Origin: Leptolyngbya subtilissima AS-A7
GTDB taxonomy: Bacteria; Cyanobacteriota; Cyanobacteriia; Phormidesmidales; Phormidesmidaceae
Length of the DNA: 64,000 bases
Direction: 5' to 3'
Assembly: GCF_039962255.1 (NCBI RefSeq)
Contig: NZ_JAMPKY010000008.1
Span: 269,419-333,418, forward strand
The first letter of the stretch is position 1; each line of letters starts with the position of its first letter. Under the pieces are notes generated by a model, which saw only the letters and a list, made by a program, of their open reading frames with translations, ran no database searches and was not told where the DNA came from. The position numbers and the translations under genes are program-made. Shown here one piece after another: positions 50,158-59,113 of the stretch.

Positions 50158-51234
50158 CTATAAACGCTCAGGAACGGTGTCTCCTTGAAGATGAATTTCT
50201 TTCTGATTGAGGATGAGCTGCCTGACGAGGCGAGCGTTTTCTTCGGCCTCCCGAGCCCGTTTCGAAAACTGTTCGGCTGATTGGGTTCGATTTTGCTGAT
50301 AGGCGTAGGCCATTAGTCGGCGAGACAGGGCGGCTCGCTCTTCGATCGCCCGCACCGCCGTCCACAGGGCGCGCTCTAGATTCTCACCGTGGAGCGACAT
50401 CAAACTGTCGAGGGAGTAGGCGTGACCGATATGGCAGCGAAATCGCAGCAGATTGTAGGCGTCTCGCACTTCCCACAGCACGCCACCACAGTCGGGGCAG
50501 GTGAATGGGGAGGCGGCATTGGGTCGCTGGCCCTCTTCGGCGGCGGCTTTCTCTGCGGCAACAATTTTCTCTTCGGGTACGGGTGGATTATTGGTCATAG
50601 GAGATTCCTGAGTAATAGGAGATTCCTGAGTAATAGGAGATTCCTGAGTAATAGGAGATTCCTGAGTGGCGTCTGCCACTAAATCCACAATGTGGCTAGC
50701 TAGAGCGGAAATTGGCAGCACTCGATCGACGGCGACATGGGCGATCGCATTTTCAGGCATGCTTCTAAACATCGCCTCGTCAGGGTCTTGCACGAGGGCG
50801 ACCCCGCCCTCGGCCTTGATCACCTGTAGACCATTGGTGCCATCGTCTAGCATGCCCGTGAGCACCACCCCCACGGTGTAGGGGCCGTGGGCCTGGGCCG
50901 CCGAGCGAAACAGCACGTCGATGGCGGGGCGATGGCCGTTTTCTCTGGGGCCTCGGTTCAGCTCTATGGTGCCGCGATGAACCAGCAGGTGATAGTCGGG
51001 CGGGGCCACATAGATGCGCCCTGGCTGAATGGTTTCGCCGCTGTGGGGATGGACGGCGGGCAGGGTTTTGGCCCGGCTGAGAATATCGGGCAAAAAGCTC
51101 ACGCTACCAGCCGGAAAATGGACTGCCACAAAAACCGCGGCGTTGAGCTGAGGGGGTAGTTGTTCAACGAGCTGCATTAACGCTTCAACTCCACCGGCTG
51201 AAGCACCAATGACAACGACACGACAATTGGTCAT
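50158..51234 (-). CDS. CheB methylesterase with C-terminal zinc-ribbon extension
   Basis: A 358-residue protein. The CheB domain (1-190) has Ser in VIGASAGGVEAL, His in VAVHFPAGSVSFLP and Asp in GMLDDGTNGLQVI. A linker of six-residue repeats (ITQESP) is followed by a small Cys site, CPDC with a later RFRCHIGHAYS, and a helical C-terminus (RLMAYAYQQNR; SKRAREAEENARLVRQLI). This CheB plus extension form is known in multi-domain signalling proteins of cyanobacteria. No receiver domain. It is divergent from wrbA. Confidence 0.88.
   Translation of the reverse strand: MTNCRVVVIGASAGGVEALMQLVEQLPPQLNAAVFVAVHFPAGSVSFLPDILSRAKTLPAVHPHSGETIQPGRIYVAPPDYHLLVHRGTIELNRGPRENGHRPAIDVLFRSAAQAHGPYTVGVVLTGMLDDGTNGLQVIKAEGGVALVQDPDEAMFRSMPENAIAHVAVDRVLPISALASHIVDLVADATQESPITQESPITQESPITQESPMTNNPPVPEEKIVAAEKAAAEEGQRPNAASPFTCPDCGGVLWEVRDAYNLLRFRCHIGHAYSLDSLMSLHGENLERALWTAVRAIEERAALSRRLMAYAYQQNRTQSAEQFSKRAREAEENARLVRQLILNQKEIHLQGDTVPERL
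50599..50667. repeat. 18-bp tandem repeat inside cheB
   Basis: AGGAGATTCCTGAGTAAT is repeated 3.8 times with no mismatch. The unit is a multiple of three, so it encodes ITQESP repeats in the linker between the CheB domain and the zinc-ribbon part. Confidence 0.9.
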
Positions 51235-51530
51235 AATCTGCTCCTGCCAGCGGCGTCCACAAACAACTAGTTCAACAGTTTCTCCAAATTCAAAGCTTAA
51301 CTAAACCGTCAAAGATCAACATCCCCCCAGGCTTATATATGGTTAGACCGCTAGCCTTTGAGGGCTAGGGCGGTGGCCGCCGTTTTGCTTAGGGTGGGGA
51401 GGGTTGGCGCGATCGCCCAAAATCACCCTCCAGAGAGATAAAAATTGTCAACCCATGCCCGCAGCATTAGCATTAACAGGAGCGAGCAACCTTGACCTGA
51501 CGCGCTAAAACGCCGAAATTTGGAGAATTT

Positions 51531-52145
51531 ATGAAAGTTTTGGTCGTCTACTATTCTATGTATGGCCACACCCTGAAGCTGGCCCAGGCGGTAGCCGAGG
51601 GCGCGGGGCAGGTGGCTGGGGTAGAGGTGGTGTTGCGCCGGGTGCAGGAGTTCGACGCCGTCAACCAAATCATTGACCAAAACGAGGCCGCCCGCGCCGT
51701 GCGAGAGCAGCAGCAGCAGATCCCGGTCTGCACCGTAGACGACCTCAAACAGGCTGACGGCGTGGTGTTTGGCTCGCCCACCCGCTACGGCAACATGACT
51801 GCCCAAATGAAGCAGCTGTTTGACTCGACCGCCAGCCTCTGGCTCAACGGCGACATGGAAGGCAAACCCGCCGGGGTCTTCACCGCCACCGCCTCGACCC
51901 ACGGCGGCCAAGAAACCACTCTGCTCACCATGATGGTGCCCCTGCTGCACCTCGGCATGCTCGTCGTGGGGGTGCCCTATTCGACCGCCGGCATGATTCA
52001 CACCGAGGCCCGAGGCGGCACCCCCTATGGGGCCAGCACCATCACCGGTGGCCAGGGCGAGCTACAGCCCCAGCCAGAAGATTTGGCGATCGCCCGCACC
52101 CTGGGGCAGCGCGTAGCCGAAGTCACCACAAAAGTGCGCGGCTAG
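51531..52145 (+). CDS. wrbA: NAD(P)H:quinone oxidoreductase, WrbA type
   Basis: A 204-residue flavodoxin-fold FMN enzyme: VLVVYYSMYGHTLKLAQAVAEGA binds the FMN phosphate, GSPTRYGNMTAQMKQLFDST and FTATASTHGGQETTLLTMMV are WrbA hallmarks. It would reduce quinones by two electrons. The length matches the family. It converges on the PAS kinase gene with 3 bases between the stops. Confidence 0.93.
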   Translation: MKVLVVYYSMYGHTLKLAQAVAEGAGQVAGVEVVLRRVQEFDAVNQIIDQNEAARAVREQQQQIPVCTVDDLKQADGVVFGSPTRYGNMTAQMKQLFDSTASLWLNGDMEGKPAGVFTATASTHGGQETTLLTMMVPLLHLGMLVVGVPYSTAGMIHTEARGGTPYGASTITGGQGELQPQPEDLAIARTLGQRVAEVTTKVRG

Positions 52146-52148
52146 CGC

Positions 52149-53507
52149 TCAGCGGCAGATGGCGGGGGGCTCTTGGCTGGGGCTCACGCTCTGCGGTAGT
52201 TCAATGGTGAACTCACTGCCCCGGTCTAGCTCACTGTTGACGGTAATCGTGCCCTGCATGACCTGCACCAGCGCATAGACAATGGCCAGCCCCAGGCCGG
52301 TGCCTTTGGCGGCGCTGCGAGCGTCATGCACCTGCCAAAACTCTTGAAAAATATGGGGCTGATCGTCTCGGCTAATGCCGCAGCCCGTGTCTTTGACCTG
52401 TAGCAGCAGTCGGTCAGCGGGCAGCGCGTCTAGGCTCACCACAATCCGCCCGGCATCGGTAAACTTGATGGCGTTGGAGATCAGGTTGGTCAAAATTTGC
52501 CGCAGCCGGTTGCGATCGTTGACCACCACCACGGGGCGATCGGGCAGGTTTGCCTCTAGAGTCAGGGCCTTTTGGTCGGCCAACGTGCCCAGTTCGTCTA
52601 TGGTGGTCACGATCAGGTCGGTCAGGTCAAAGCGTTCAAGCTTCAGCTCGACTTGGTCTGCCCGCAGCCGCAAAAAATTGAGCATGTCTTCAATCATGCC
52701 GAGCAGGTGCTGCCCGTTGTGAAAGATGCGCTGCACCATCCTGACGGTCTTAGAATCGCGCTGGGGGTCAAACTGCGCCATCAACACCTGAGAAAACCCC
52801 AAAATGGCGTTCATCGGCGTTTTGAGCTCGTGGGAAACGGTGGCTAGCAGCTGCGCTCTCAGGCGATCGGCCTCTAACAGTTCTAAATTTTCAACTTGCA
52901 GCTGGCGCAGGGTGGCTTCGGCTTTTTTGCGATCGCTAATATCTCGCATTTGCCATCGCAGCCCAACCCCATTGCCTTCGATATCTTTGACGATCTCAAC
53001 CGTTGTCGAGACGGTGATGGTGGCGGCTTTCCGCCTCTGTATCGTCAGCTCCCAGCCCTCGATGCGATGCGATGTCACAATTTGGTTGAGCAGCGTGCGA
53101 AAGGACACCCGTTCAGCTGGGGGCACATGGGAGACTAGGGGTTTGCCAATCAGGTAGGGCTGCTCCAGGTTCAACAGCGCAACGGCAGCATGATTTGCCT
53201 CCTGCACCACCCCATTCATATCGGTTACGAGGTAGCCATCGGGGGCAAAATTAAACAGATCTTGGTAGCGCTGGCGCTCGGCCTCAGCAATGTAGTTAGC
53301 GGCAGCGAGCTGTTCGTTTTGGGCCAACAGCTCTTCTTCGGCAATGTGGAGTTCTTCTACCGCTAGGCCCAGTTCTTCTAATAGAGCTGTGGTCAATTGC
53401 TGAGATTCGTCTGAGGGAAGTTGTCGGGTCTCTTCATAGAGCGCCGTCACCCGAGTCTGAACGTTCTCAATATAGCGAGTCAACACCTCGTCCCTTGCCA
53501 CACTCAC
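52149..53507 (-). CDS. soluble PAS-domain sensor histidine kinase
   Basis: A 452-residue kinase with no membrane helices. An N-terminal coiled coil (LGLAVEELHIAEEELLAQNEQL) leads to a PAS domain (LFNFAPDGYLVTDMNGVV) and its PAC, then the phosphorylated His in ATVSHELKTPMNAILGF, NLISNAIKFTDAG, KDTGCGISRDDQPHIFQEF and GTGLGLAIVYALVQ. No response regulator is adjacent. The ligand for the PAS is unknown. Confidence 0.9.
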   Translation of the reverse strand: MSVARDEVLTRYIENVQTRVTALYEETRQLPSDESQQLTTALLEELGLAVEELHIAEEELLAQNEQLAAANYIAEAERQRYQDLFNFAPDGYLVTDMNGVVQEANHAAVALLNLEQPYLIGKPLVSHVPPAERVSFRTLLNQIVTSHRIEGWELTIQRRKAATITVSTTVEIVKDIEGNGVGLRWQMRDISDRKKAEATLRQLQVENLELLEADRLRAQLLATVSHELKTPMNAILGFSQVLMAQFDPQRDSKTVRMVQRIFHNGQHLLGMIEDMLNFLRLRADQVELKLERFDLTDLIVTTIDELGTLADQKALTLEANLPDRPVVVVNDRNRLRQILTNLISNAIKFTDAGRIVVSLDALPADRLLLQVKDTGCGISRDDQPHIFQEFWQVHDARSAAKGTGLGLAIVYALVQVMQGTITVNSELDRGSEFTIELPQSVSPSQEPPAICR

Positions 53508-53738
53508 AAAGCCCTCTCCCAGCTATTCGCTCAGTCTGTCGCCATTGCCCTATCACCGCATCCACCCCACGAAATATGAGTTAGGGGCTCGAGGGGCAGA
53601 GCGCAGACGCACCCTAAGTTTTAGTTCGAAACAAGAGGGCTGGTCTAGGCTATTGACAGTCTCTAGCACTAACATGACATATTTTCACTGAGGCCAAGGT
53701 TATTGCCTTGACCCCAGTTGACAGATTAGCGCCGGCGT

Positions 53739-54482
53739 CTACTGCACCGCTGCCGAGACTCGCACCCGTTGCAGGCTCTCGGCTAGCTGGCGCACCACGG
53801 CGACCATAGCCAGAGAGTTGTCGAGCCGGTTGACGGCAGAACCCACGCCAACGCCAGCGGCTCCAGCGGCGATCGCCATCGGTGCGGTCACATCCGACAG
53901 CCCCGACGCGCAGAGCACCGGCACCGACACAGCCCGAGCGATCGCGTGGGCGGCAGCCAGCGTCGGCGCCGCCTTCTCAATTAACCCCAGGGTGCCGGAG
54001 TGAGTCGGCTGGCTAGAGGTACCCCCCTCGGTCTGAATAATATCGGCCCCAGCATCCACCAAGGCTTCGGCCAAGCTCACCTGCTCATCCAGCGCCAAAA
54101 TGTGGGGCACCGTAACCGACAGCGTAATCTGGGGCAGCAGGGCGCGGGTGCGGCGGGTCAGTTCTAGCACCTCGGGCGCTTCAAACCGCCGACCCTGGGC
54201 GTAGAAAGCGTCGAAGTTGCCAATTTCGATCAGGTCGGCCCCAGCGGCCACGGGGGCGAGAAACGCCTCGGCCTCGACGGCAGAAACGCAGATGGGCAGA
54301 GTCGTGGCGGCCTTGGCCAAACGAACCAACTCGGCATCGGCGGCGATATCCACAAAGGTGGCACCGCCCTGGTCGGCGGCCTTCACCACGGCCACCACCC
54401 GCTCGGGGTCAAAGTTGGTGAGACCGCTAATAATTTTAAGGGCGCTGCGGGTATCGAGGGCGCGTTGTAAGTCAGAGCGCAT
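53739..54482 (-). CDS. ycf23: DUF561/Ycf23 family TIM-barrel-like protein
   Basis: About 247 residues from ATG 54482, the conserved start; the frame stays open upstream but that part is repeat-derived. RSDLQRALDTRSALKIISGLTNFDP, GADLIEIGNFDAFYAQG, GADIIQTEGGTSS and VPVLCASGLSDVTAPMAIAAGAAGVGVGSAVN are characteristic of the DUF561 proteins of cyanobacteria and the Ycf23 of algal plastids. The fold looks like a phosphate-binding (beta/alpha)8 barrel. Function unproven. Confidence 0.87.
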   Translation of the reverse strand: MRSDLQRALDTRSALKIISGLTNFDPERVVAVVKAADQGGATFVDIAADAELVRLAKAATTLPICVSAVEAEAFLAPVAAGADLIEIGNFDAFYAQGRRFEAPEVLELTRRTRALLPQITLSVTVPHILALDEQVSLAEALVDAGADIIQTEGGTSSQPTHSGTLGLIEKAAPTLAAAHAIARAVSVPVLCASGLSDVTAPMAIAAGAAGVGVGSAVNRLDNSLAMVAVVRQLAESLQRVRVSAAVQ

Positions 54483-54589
54483 AGGTCTATCTCTCAAAAT
54501 TGGGCAGTGACCCGCCCAGGACATAGCTGGGCGGGCGCTAGTTTGACCTATTGTTGCACTGTTGGCCGAATTGCGGATAGCCCCATGTT

Positions 54590-54653
54590 TGGAGTTCTTG
54601 GTTCTCAGTTTTGAGTTCACCAGTCAACTCAAAACTCAAAATTTAGAACTCCA
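54590..54653. repeat. palindromic repeat at the glycosyltransferase 3' end
   Basis: TGGAGTTCT and AGAACTCCA form the outer arms and TTTTGAGTT / AACTCAAAA the inner arms around CACCAGTC. It overlaps the last codons and TGA of the glycosyltransferase and could act as its terminator or be an inserted mobile repeat. Confidence 0.7.
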
Positions 54654-55793
54654 CCGCATCCACTGCTGCCGCCACAGCCGCTGGGTAATGTAAAACGGGC
54701 TGATCAGACTGTAGAGATAGAGTCGCATTTCGCAGGCGGTCACCGTATCGCTGACCACCTCGCCCTGGTATTTGACCAAGTGGCGCACAATCTTGCGAAT
54801 ATCGTTGATCAGGTAGGCATGGGCCGCCAGCGGACGCTGCCACAGAGGCACGCTGAGCATGCGCGTGCGATGGCGGCTAAGGCCAATACCCCGAAACATT
54901 TGCAGCAGATAGTCGCGCTCAAACCGACTGGCCGGAATCTCGTGCTGCATGCGCATGGCCGGGTTATACCAGATCTCCCAGCCGTGGCGCTGCATGTGGA
55001 GCACCACCTCCAGATCTTCCCCCGCCGCCCGAAAGCCAATGGCATCGGCCAGCGATAGCTGATCGGGCACGCTGCCTAGCCAGGCCTGCCGCCGCACCAC
55101 CAACCCCGCCGCTGGCGGCAGCACCTTCTGTTTAGACTCGTAGAGCAGGGGGGCAGAGCCGCGCTCGGTCAACGCCAACAGAGACCCAATGCGGCCAAAG
55201 TTTGGCGGTGGGGTCACTTCAAAATCTCCCCGAATGCGGCTGCCAAAGGCCCCCGCCTGGGGGTGGGCCTGACCAAATCGGTGGGCCGCCACTACCCAGC
55301 CCAGGGCGGGGTGGTTGTCGTCGTCTAGAAATCCGATTAGGGGGCTGCGGGCTAAGGTAATGGCAGATTGGCGAGCATAGCCAGCTCCCTGGCGGGGCTC
55401 AAAGGCATAGCGCAGGGGAATGTCTTGGGGCCACTGCTGCTGATAGGTTTCGAACACCTGGGTGGTGCCGTCGGTGCTGTTGTTGTCAACCACAATCACC
55501 TCCCAGGCCAGGTGCTCGGTGCCCAGCTGGGCGAGCAGACAGTCAAGCACCTTGGGCAGGCGGTGCTCACCGTTATAGGTGCAAATCACCACCGATAGGT
55601 CGAGAACTTCTTTGCCGGGGGCAGCGTTGGCCAGCTTCAGCCGCAGGCGCCGCAGCAGGCGTTGGGTATAGCTAGGCAGCGGTCGGTTGGCCATCGCCCG
55701 CCGCTGCGGGTCTAGGGCGATCGGTCTTTTAGCGGGTGAAGAGCCTACCCCAGCAGAGAACGATTCAGCTACCGCCAAAAAAGACTCAGCCAT
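54636..55793 (-). CDS. hpsE: family 2 glycosyltransferase, HpsE-like
   Basis: About 385 residues from ATG 55793; the frame extends to 55940 in atypical sequence. The GT2 core is intact: LSVVICTYNGEHRLPKVLDCL, WEVIVVDNNSTDGTTQVFETY, GFLDDDNHPALGW (DDD), then LPPAAGLVVRRQAWLGSVP and GEDLEVVLHMQRHGWEIWYNP. These match HpsE, a glycosyltransferase of hormogonium polysaccharide synthesis in filamentous cyanobacteria. The other hps genes are not here, so the assignment is by similarity. Confidence 0.78.
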   Translation of the reverse strand: MAESFLAVAESFSAGVGSSPAKRPIALDPQRRAMANRPLPSYTQRLLRRLRLKLANAAPGKEVLDLSVVICTYNGEHRLPKVLDCLLAQLGTEHLAWEVIVVDNNSTDGTTQVFETYQQQWPQDIPLRYAFEPRQGAGYARQSAITLARSPLIGFLDDDNHPALGWVVAAHRFGQAHPQAGAFGSRIRGDFEVTPPPNFGRIGSLLALTERGSAPLLYESKQKVLPPAAGLVVRRQAWLGSVPDQLSLADAIGFRAAGEDLEVVLHMQRHGWEIWYNPAMRMQHEIPASRFERDYLLQMFRGIGLSRHRTRMLSVPLWQRPLAAHAYLINDIRKIVRHLVKYQGEVVSDTVTACEMRLYLYSLISPFYITQRLWRQQWMRWSSKF

Positions 55794-55897
55794 AGGTACC
55801 AAACCCTTTGCGCTACTGGGTGACGCTCCCCAGTGTGCCCGTGGGGAATGACCCAATATCTCGACTGGTGGCTGAGTGTGGCAGAAAGGCCGCTGGC

Positions 55898-56176
55898 TTA
55901 GTGTAGCCCTGGCTCGATCTGGCTGATGGGGACAAAGCACTCGGTGGGCAGCAGCACGGGGCGATCGCCAAAGATCAGCTTGCCGCGATGGGTCTTAGTG
56001 CTAATGGCAATGCCGATGGGGCGCTGCACATCTTCGGGGTGCACTTCGTAATAGGTGCGGTAAATTTGCCGGGCCGACTTGAGCAGGGCCGGGTTAAGCG
56101 CCATGGGCAGGGCACCAGCCCCCGATAGCTGACTGGGCAATGGGCTAGAAGAAGGGGGTTGCTGTAGACCGTACAC
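55898..56176 (-). CDS. small conserved-looking protein of unknown function
   Basis: A 92-residue protein from GTG 56176, with an AGGTGAG before it; ATG 56104 would give 68 residues. It has a helix (LLKSARQIYRTYYEVHPED) and a beta part (IGIAISTKTHRGKLIFGD; TECFVPISQIEP). No Cys, no membrane helix. It precedes the glycosyltransferase on the same strand. Family not recognised. Confidence 0.55.
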   Translation of the reverse strand: MYGLQQPPSSSPLPSQLSGAGALPMALNPALLKSARQIYRTYYEVHPEDVQRPIGIAISTKTHRGKLIFGDRPVLLPTECFVPISQIEPGLH

Positions 56177-56257
56177 GGCTCACCTGTGCGCTTATGAACA
56201 GACTTTAACTCGACTTTTCAGGGGCAGCGCATTCTAGAAAGACTTCTAGAAAGAACT

Positions 56258-57340
56258 TTATGACAGGGCACTCAATAGGGCTTCGCCCATGGCCTTGCAA
56301 CCCACCTGGGTCATAGTCTCAGACATGATATCGCCAGTTCGATAACCCTGATCTAAAACTGTGGTTACGGCTTGCTCAATGCGATCGGCAGCGGCGGGCT
56401 GATCGAGGGCGTAGCGTAGCATCATGGCGGCGCTCAGCACCTGGGCCAAGGGGTTGGCCTTGTCTTGCCCAGCAATGTCGGGGGCCGACCCGTGGACGGG
56501 CTCGTAGACCCCCGGCCCGCTGGCTCCCAAGCTAGCCGAGGGCAACATGCCAATGCTGCCAGTGAGCATCGCCGCCGCATCGGAGAGAATGTCGCCGAAC
56601 AGGTTGCCGGTCACAATGGTGTCAAACTGCTTCGGCCAGCGGATCAGCTGCATGGCCGCATTGTCGACATACATGTGGGTGAGCGCGACATCGGGGTAGT
56701 CAGCAGAGAGGGCGGTGATGCGATCGCGCCACAGCTGCGACACCTCCAGCACGTTGGCCTTATCAACTGAGCACAGCTGGCCTTTGCGTTTTTGGGCAGT
56801 CTCAAAGGCGACCTTGCCGATGCGATCGATTTCGCGATCGGTATAGGCCATAGTATTGACCCCCCGCTTTTCCCCCGTCTCGGTCTCAAATACCCCCTTG
56901 GGACTGCCAAAGTAAATGCCCCCAGTGAGTTCGCGCACCACCATAATGTCGACCCCTTCCACCACCTCTCGCTTGAGCGAAGAGGCATCGATCAGCTGCG
57001 GCAAGATGGTGGCCGGACGCAGGTTGGCAAATAGCTCCAGCCCCGATCGCAGACCCAGCAGCCCTGTCTCAGGCCGCTGGTGGCGAGGCAATGTATCCCA
57101 CTTGTAGCCCCCGATCGCCGCCAGTAGCACCGCATCGCTGGCCTTGCAGGTCTTCAGCGTTTCCTCCGGCAGCGGCTCCCCAGTTTCGTCAATCGCAGCT
57201 CCCCCGATCAGCGCTTCCTCAAACTCAAAAGCCAGATCCATCTGGCGGCCCACAGTGTTGAGTACGTCCACCGCCACCGCCATAATCTCAGGGCCAATGC
57301 CGTCGCCGGGCAGCAGGGTAATGCGATAGGTCGAAGTCAT
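56258..57340 (-). CDS. leuB: 3-isopropylmalate dehydrogenase
   Basis: A 360-residue enzyme of leucine synthesis, catalysing the NAD-dependent oxidation and decarboxylation of 3-isopropylmalate. Start at ATG 57340 gives the standard N-terminus [20 protein letters not shown]; the frame stays open to 57490 but that is not part of the family. Other landmarks are [52 protein letters not shown] and [19 protein letters not shown]. It stands alone. Confidence 0.96.
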   Translation of the reverse strand: MTSTYRITLLPGDGIGPEIMAVAVDVLNTVGRQMDLAFEFEEALIGGAAIDETGEPLPEETLKTCKASDAVLLAAIGGYKWDTLPRHQRPETGLLGLRSGLELFANLRPATILPQLIDASSLKREVVEGVDIMVVRELTGGIYFGSPKGVFETETGEKRGVNTMAYTDREIDRIGKVAFETAQKRKGQLCSVDKANVLEVSQLWRDRITALSADYPDVALTHMYVDNAAMQLIRWPKQFDTIVTGNLFGDILSDAAAMLTGSIGMLPSASLGASGPGVYEPVHGSAPDIAGQDKANPLAQVLSAAMMLRYALDQPAAADRIEQAVTTVLDQGYRTGDIMSETMTQVGCKAMGEALLSALS

Positions 57341-57518
57341 AGCGTTTGCAAAAGATGGATCGAAAATAGGGCCGGCACTAACCCCCCAGCCAGCCTGGGA
57401 AGCGCACCGATTCAATATCATACCCCCAGGGGCTAACCCCGCCCCGCCCGCTTTCCCCCAACTCACCCGTCCCCAATCCGACCCACCCAACCCCCAGCTG
57501 ATGGTCGATACCCTATAC

Positions 57519-57538
57519 GGGCAAACGACCGTTTGCCC
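57519..57538. repeat. short palindrome upstream of the esterase gene
   Basis: GGGCAAAC, 4 bases, GTTTGCCC, followed by CCTAC. Palindromes of this kind (GTAGGGGCAAACG...) are scattered in many cyanobacterial genomes. Confidence 0.6.
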
Positions 57539-57589
57539 CTACAAGATTCTTGCCTTGCTCAAAGTCCCAGTCTCTCAATAAACCCCACC

Positions 57590-57657
57590 GCCCCTCATCC
57601 ACCCATCCACCCGCCTACCCCCCTACCCATCCACCCTCCCTCCCACCCACTCCCCCC
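57590..57657 (+). repeat. C-rich CATCCACCC-type leader
   Basis: CATCCACCCATCCACCC and CTACCCATCCACCC units run up to the base before ATG 57658. There is no purine-rich ribosome site. Same type as at 30454-30540 and 40568-40620. Confidence 0.65.
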
Positions 57658-58308
57658 ATGCCCCAATACCTCTACCTCCACGGCTTCGCCTCCAGCCCCC
57701 GCTCGGCCAAAGCCCAGGCCATGCAGACCCGCTTCTCAATGCTGGGCCTCGACCTCATCATCCCCGACCTCAACCAGGACGGCTTTGGCCACCTCACCCT
57801 CAGCCGCCAAATTCAGCAGGTCAGCGCCCTGATTTTGGCCCAGAGCGAACCTACCGTTCTGATCGGCTCCAGCCTAGGGGGCCTCACCGCCGCCTGGGTT
57901 GCCCAACAAGCTGCAATTACAGACCGCATCGAAAAACTGGTGCTGCTGGCCCCCGCCTTTGACTTTCTCGCTCAGTGGCTGCCCCGCCTCGGCCCCGACC
58001 AGCTCGAAGCCTGGCGCACCGAGGGCACTTTCCCCATCTATCACTACACCGAGCAGCGCACTCTACCGCTGCACTACGACTTCATCGCCGACGCCCAAGG
58101 CTACAGTGACGATGGCCTAAAAGCCCAGATCCCGACTTTGATTCTCCACGGCACCAACGACGAGACTATATCTATAGAAGCCAGCCGCGCCTACGCAGCC
58201 CCGCGCCCCTGGGTGCGACTGGTAGAACTCTTCAGCGACCATGCCCTGACAGATGTGGAGAAAGATATTTGGCGGCACACCCACGATTTTCTGGAGCTTG
58301 GAACCTAG
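57658..58308 (+). CDS. YqiA/YcfP-type alpha/beta esterase
   Basis: A 216-residue small hydrolase: QYLYLHGFASSPRSAKAQAM at the start, nucleophile Ser in LIGSSLGGLTAAW, Asp in LILHGTNDETI and His in FSDHALTDVEKDIW. This matches the YqiA/YcfP group of bacterial esterases. ATG 57658 is the family start; upstream in-frame sequence is the Pro-coding C-rich repeat and is not coding. Confidence 0.88.
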   Translation: MPQYLYLHGFASSPRSAKAQAMQTRFSMLGLDLIIPDLNQDGFGHLTLSRQIQQVSALILAQSEPTVLIGSSLGGLTAAWVAQQAAITDRIEKLVLLAPAFDFLAQWLPRLGPDQLEAWRTEGTFPIYHYTEQRTLPLHYDFIADAQGYSDDGLKAQIPTLILHGTNDETISIEASRAYAAPRPWVRLVELFSDHALTDVEKDIWRHTHDFLELGT

Positions 58309-58478
58309 GGAAGTGCTTTAGCTGTCGAGTTGGGCCGTTGTTGAGTCGCTAGGTTCTTGCAGTTGCGGTTTGTGGTCGCGCTGGGTCTGTGTGACGGTAG
58401 TTTCCCAACCCGTTTCAAGAACTGCAACCCCCATGCCACAATTAGCCCAATCCTCTACGTTAGTAACAGGGCAGCCCG

Positions 58479-59063
58479 GTGGAACCGTCTTCCCTCAGTG
58501 CGTCAAACAGTGAGCCCAATCCAGTTCAGCCGCAGGGGCCACCAACCCCACGGCAGTTGAGCAGCATCAAAGCTCAGCTCGACCTGGTGCTACTAGCCCT
58601 AGAAGCCCTTACCGGCCTAGGGTCAGACGCCATGCTGGCAGCAGCCAACGATTTGGGGGTATCGGATTTGCTGAGCGATCGCGTCAACCTATGGCGACTG
58701 CGCCAGGCCAGCCCGCTGCGCAAGGGACAGGGCCGCAAAAAGCTCGATGTTGACGAAGCCCGCGCCCTGGTGCTGGTGAGTTGTCATTTAGCGATCGCCC
58801 ATCGCGATCCCATTCGGCAGGCCGTGGCGCGGCTAGAGAAAGCCCTCGAACAGGGGCAGCCTCCGCACCGCACCGCGCAGCTAGGCGACTACCTCGACGC
58901 CTTTAGCAATGCCTACCAAGACCGCATGGAGGGCGATCAAACCGCCACCACCGACGAGATCAATGCCCTAGGGCTGAAGCTGCTGGTCGATCTGCTGTTC
59001 TACAGTGGCTCCGGCGGTAGCCGTAAGCTGTGGGTGGCGCTGCTTGAGCGGGCTGGCCAGTGA
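58479..59063 (+). CDS. DUF3038 domain protein
   Basis: A 194-residue protein from GTG 58479, the only start before the conserved part. A Ser/Pro-rich N-terminal 30 residues precede an all-helical domain: QLDLVLLALEALTGLGSDAML, RKKLDVDEARALVLVSCHLAIAH, LLVDLLFYSG. This is DUF3038, found almost only in cyanobacteria and usually beside DUF4335, as here (51 bases apart). Function unknown. Confidence 0.83.
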   Translation: MEPSSLSASNSEPNPVQPQGPPTPRQLSSIKAQLDLVLLALEALTGLGSDAMLAAANDLGVSDLLSDRVNLWRLRQASPLRKGQGRKKLDVDEARALVLVSCHLAIAHRDPIRQAVARLEKALEQGQPPHRTAQLGDYLDAFSNAYQDRMEGDQTATTDEINALGLKLLVDLLFYSGSGGSRKLWVALLERAGQ

Positions 59064-59113
59064 GAAGTTTGAATTTTGGTTGGATTGGTTAAGGTGTTCT
59101 TGAGCTGAGTGCT

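Noticed and set aside
50599..50667. Tandem repeat considered as CRISPR
   Set aside because: Units are contiguous with no spacers and lie inside cheB.
57533..57832. Pro-rich open frame through the C-rich leader before the esterase
   Set aside because: It is translation of the CATCCACCC repeat; the family start is ATG 57658.
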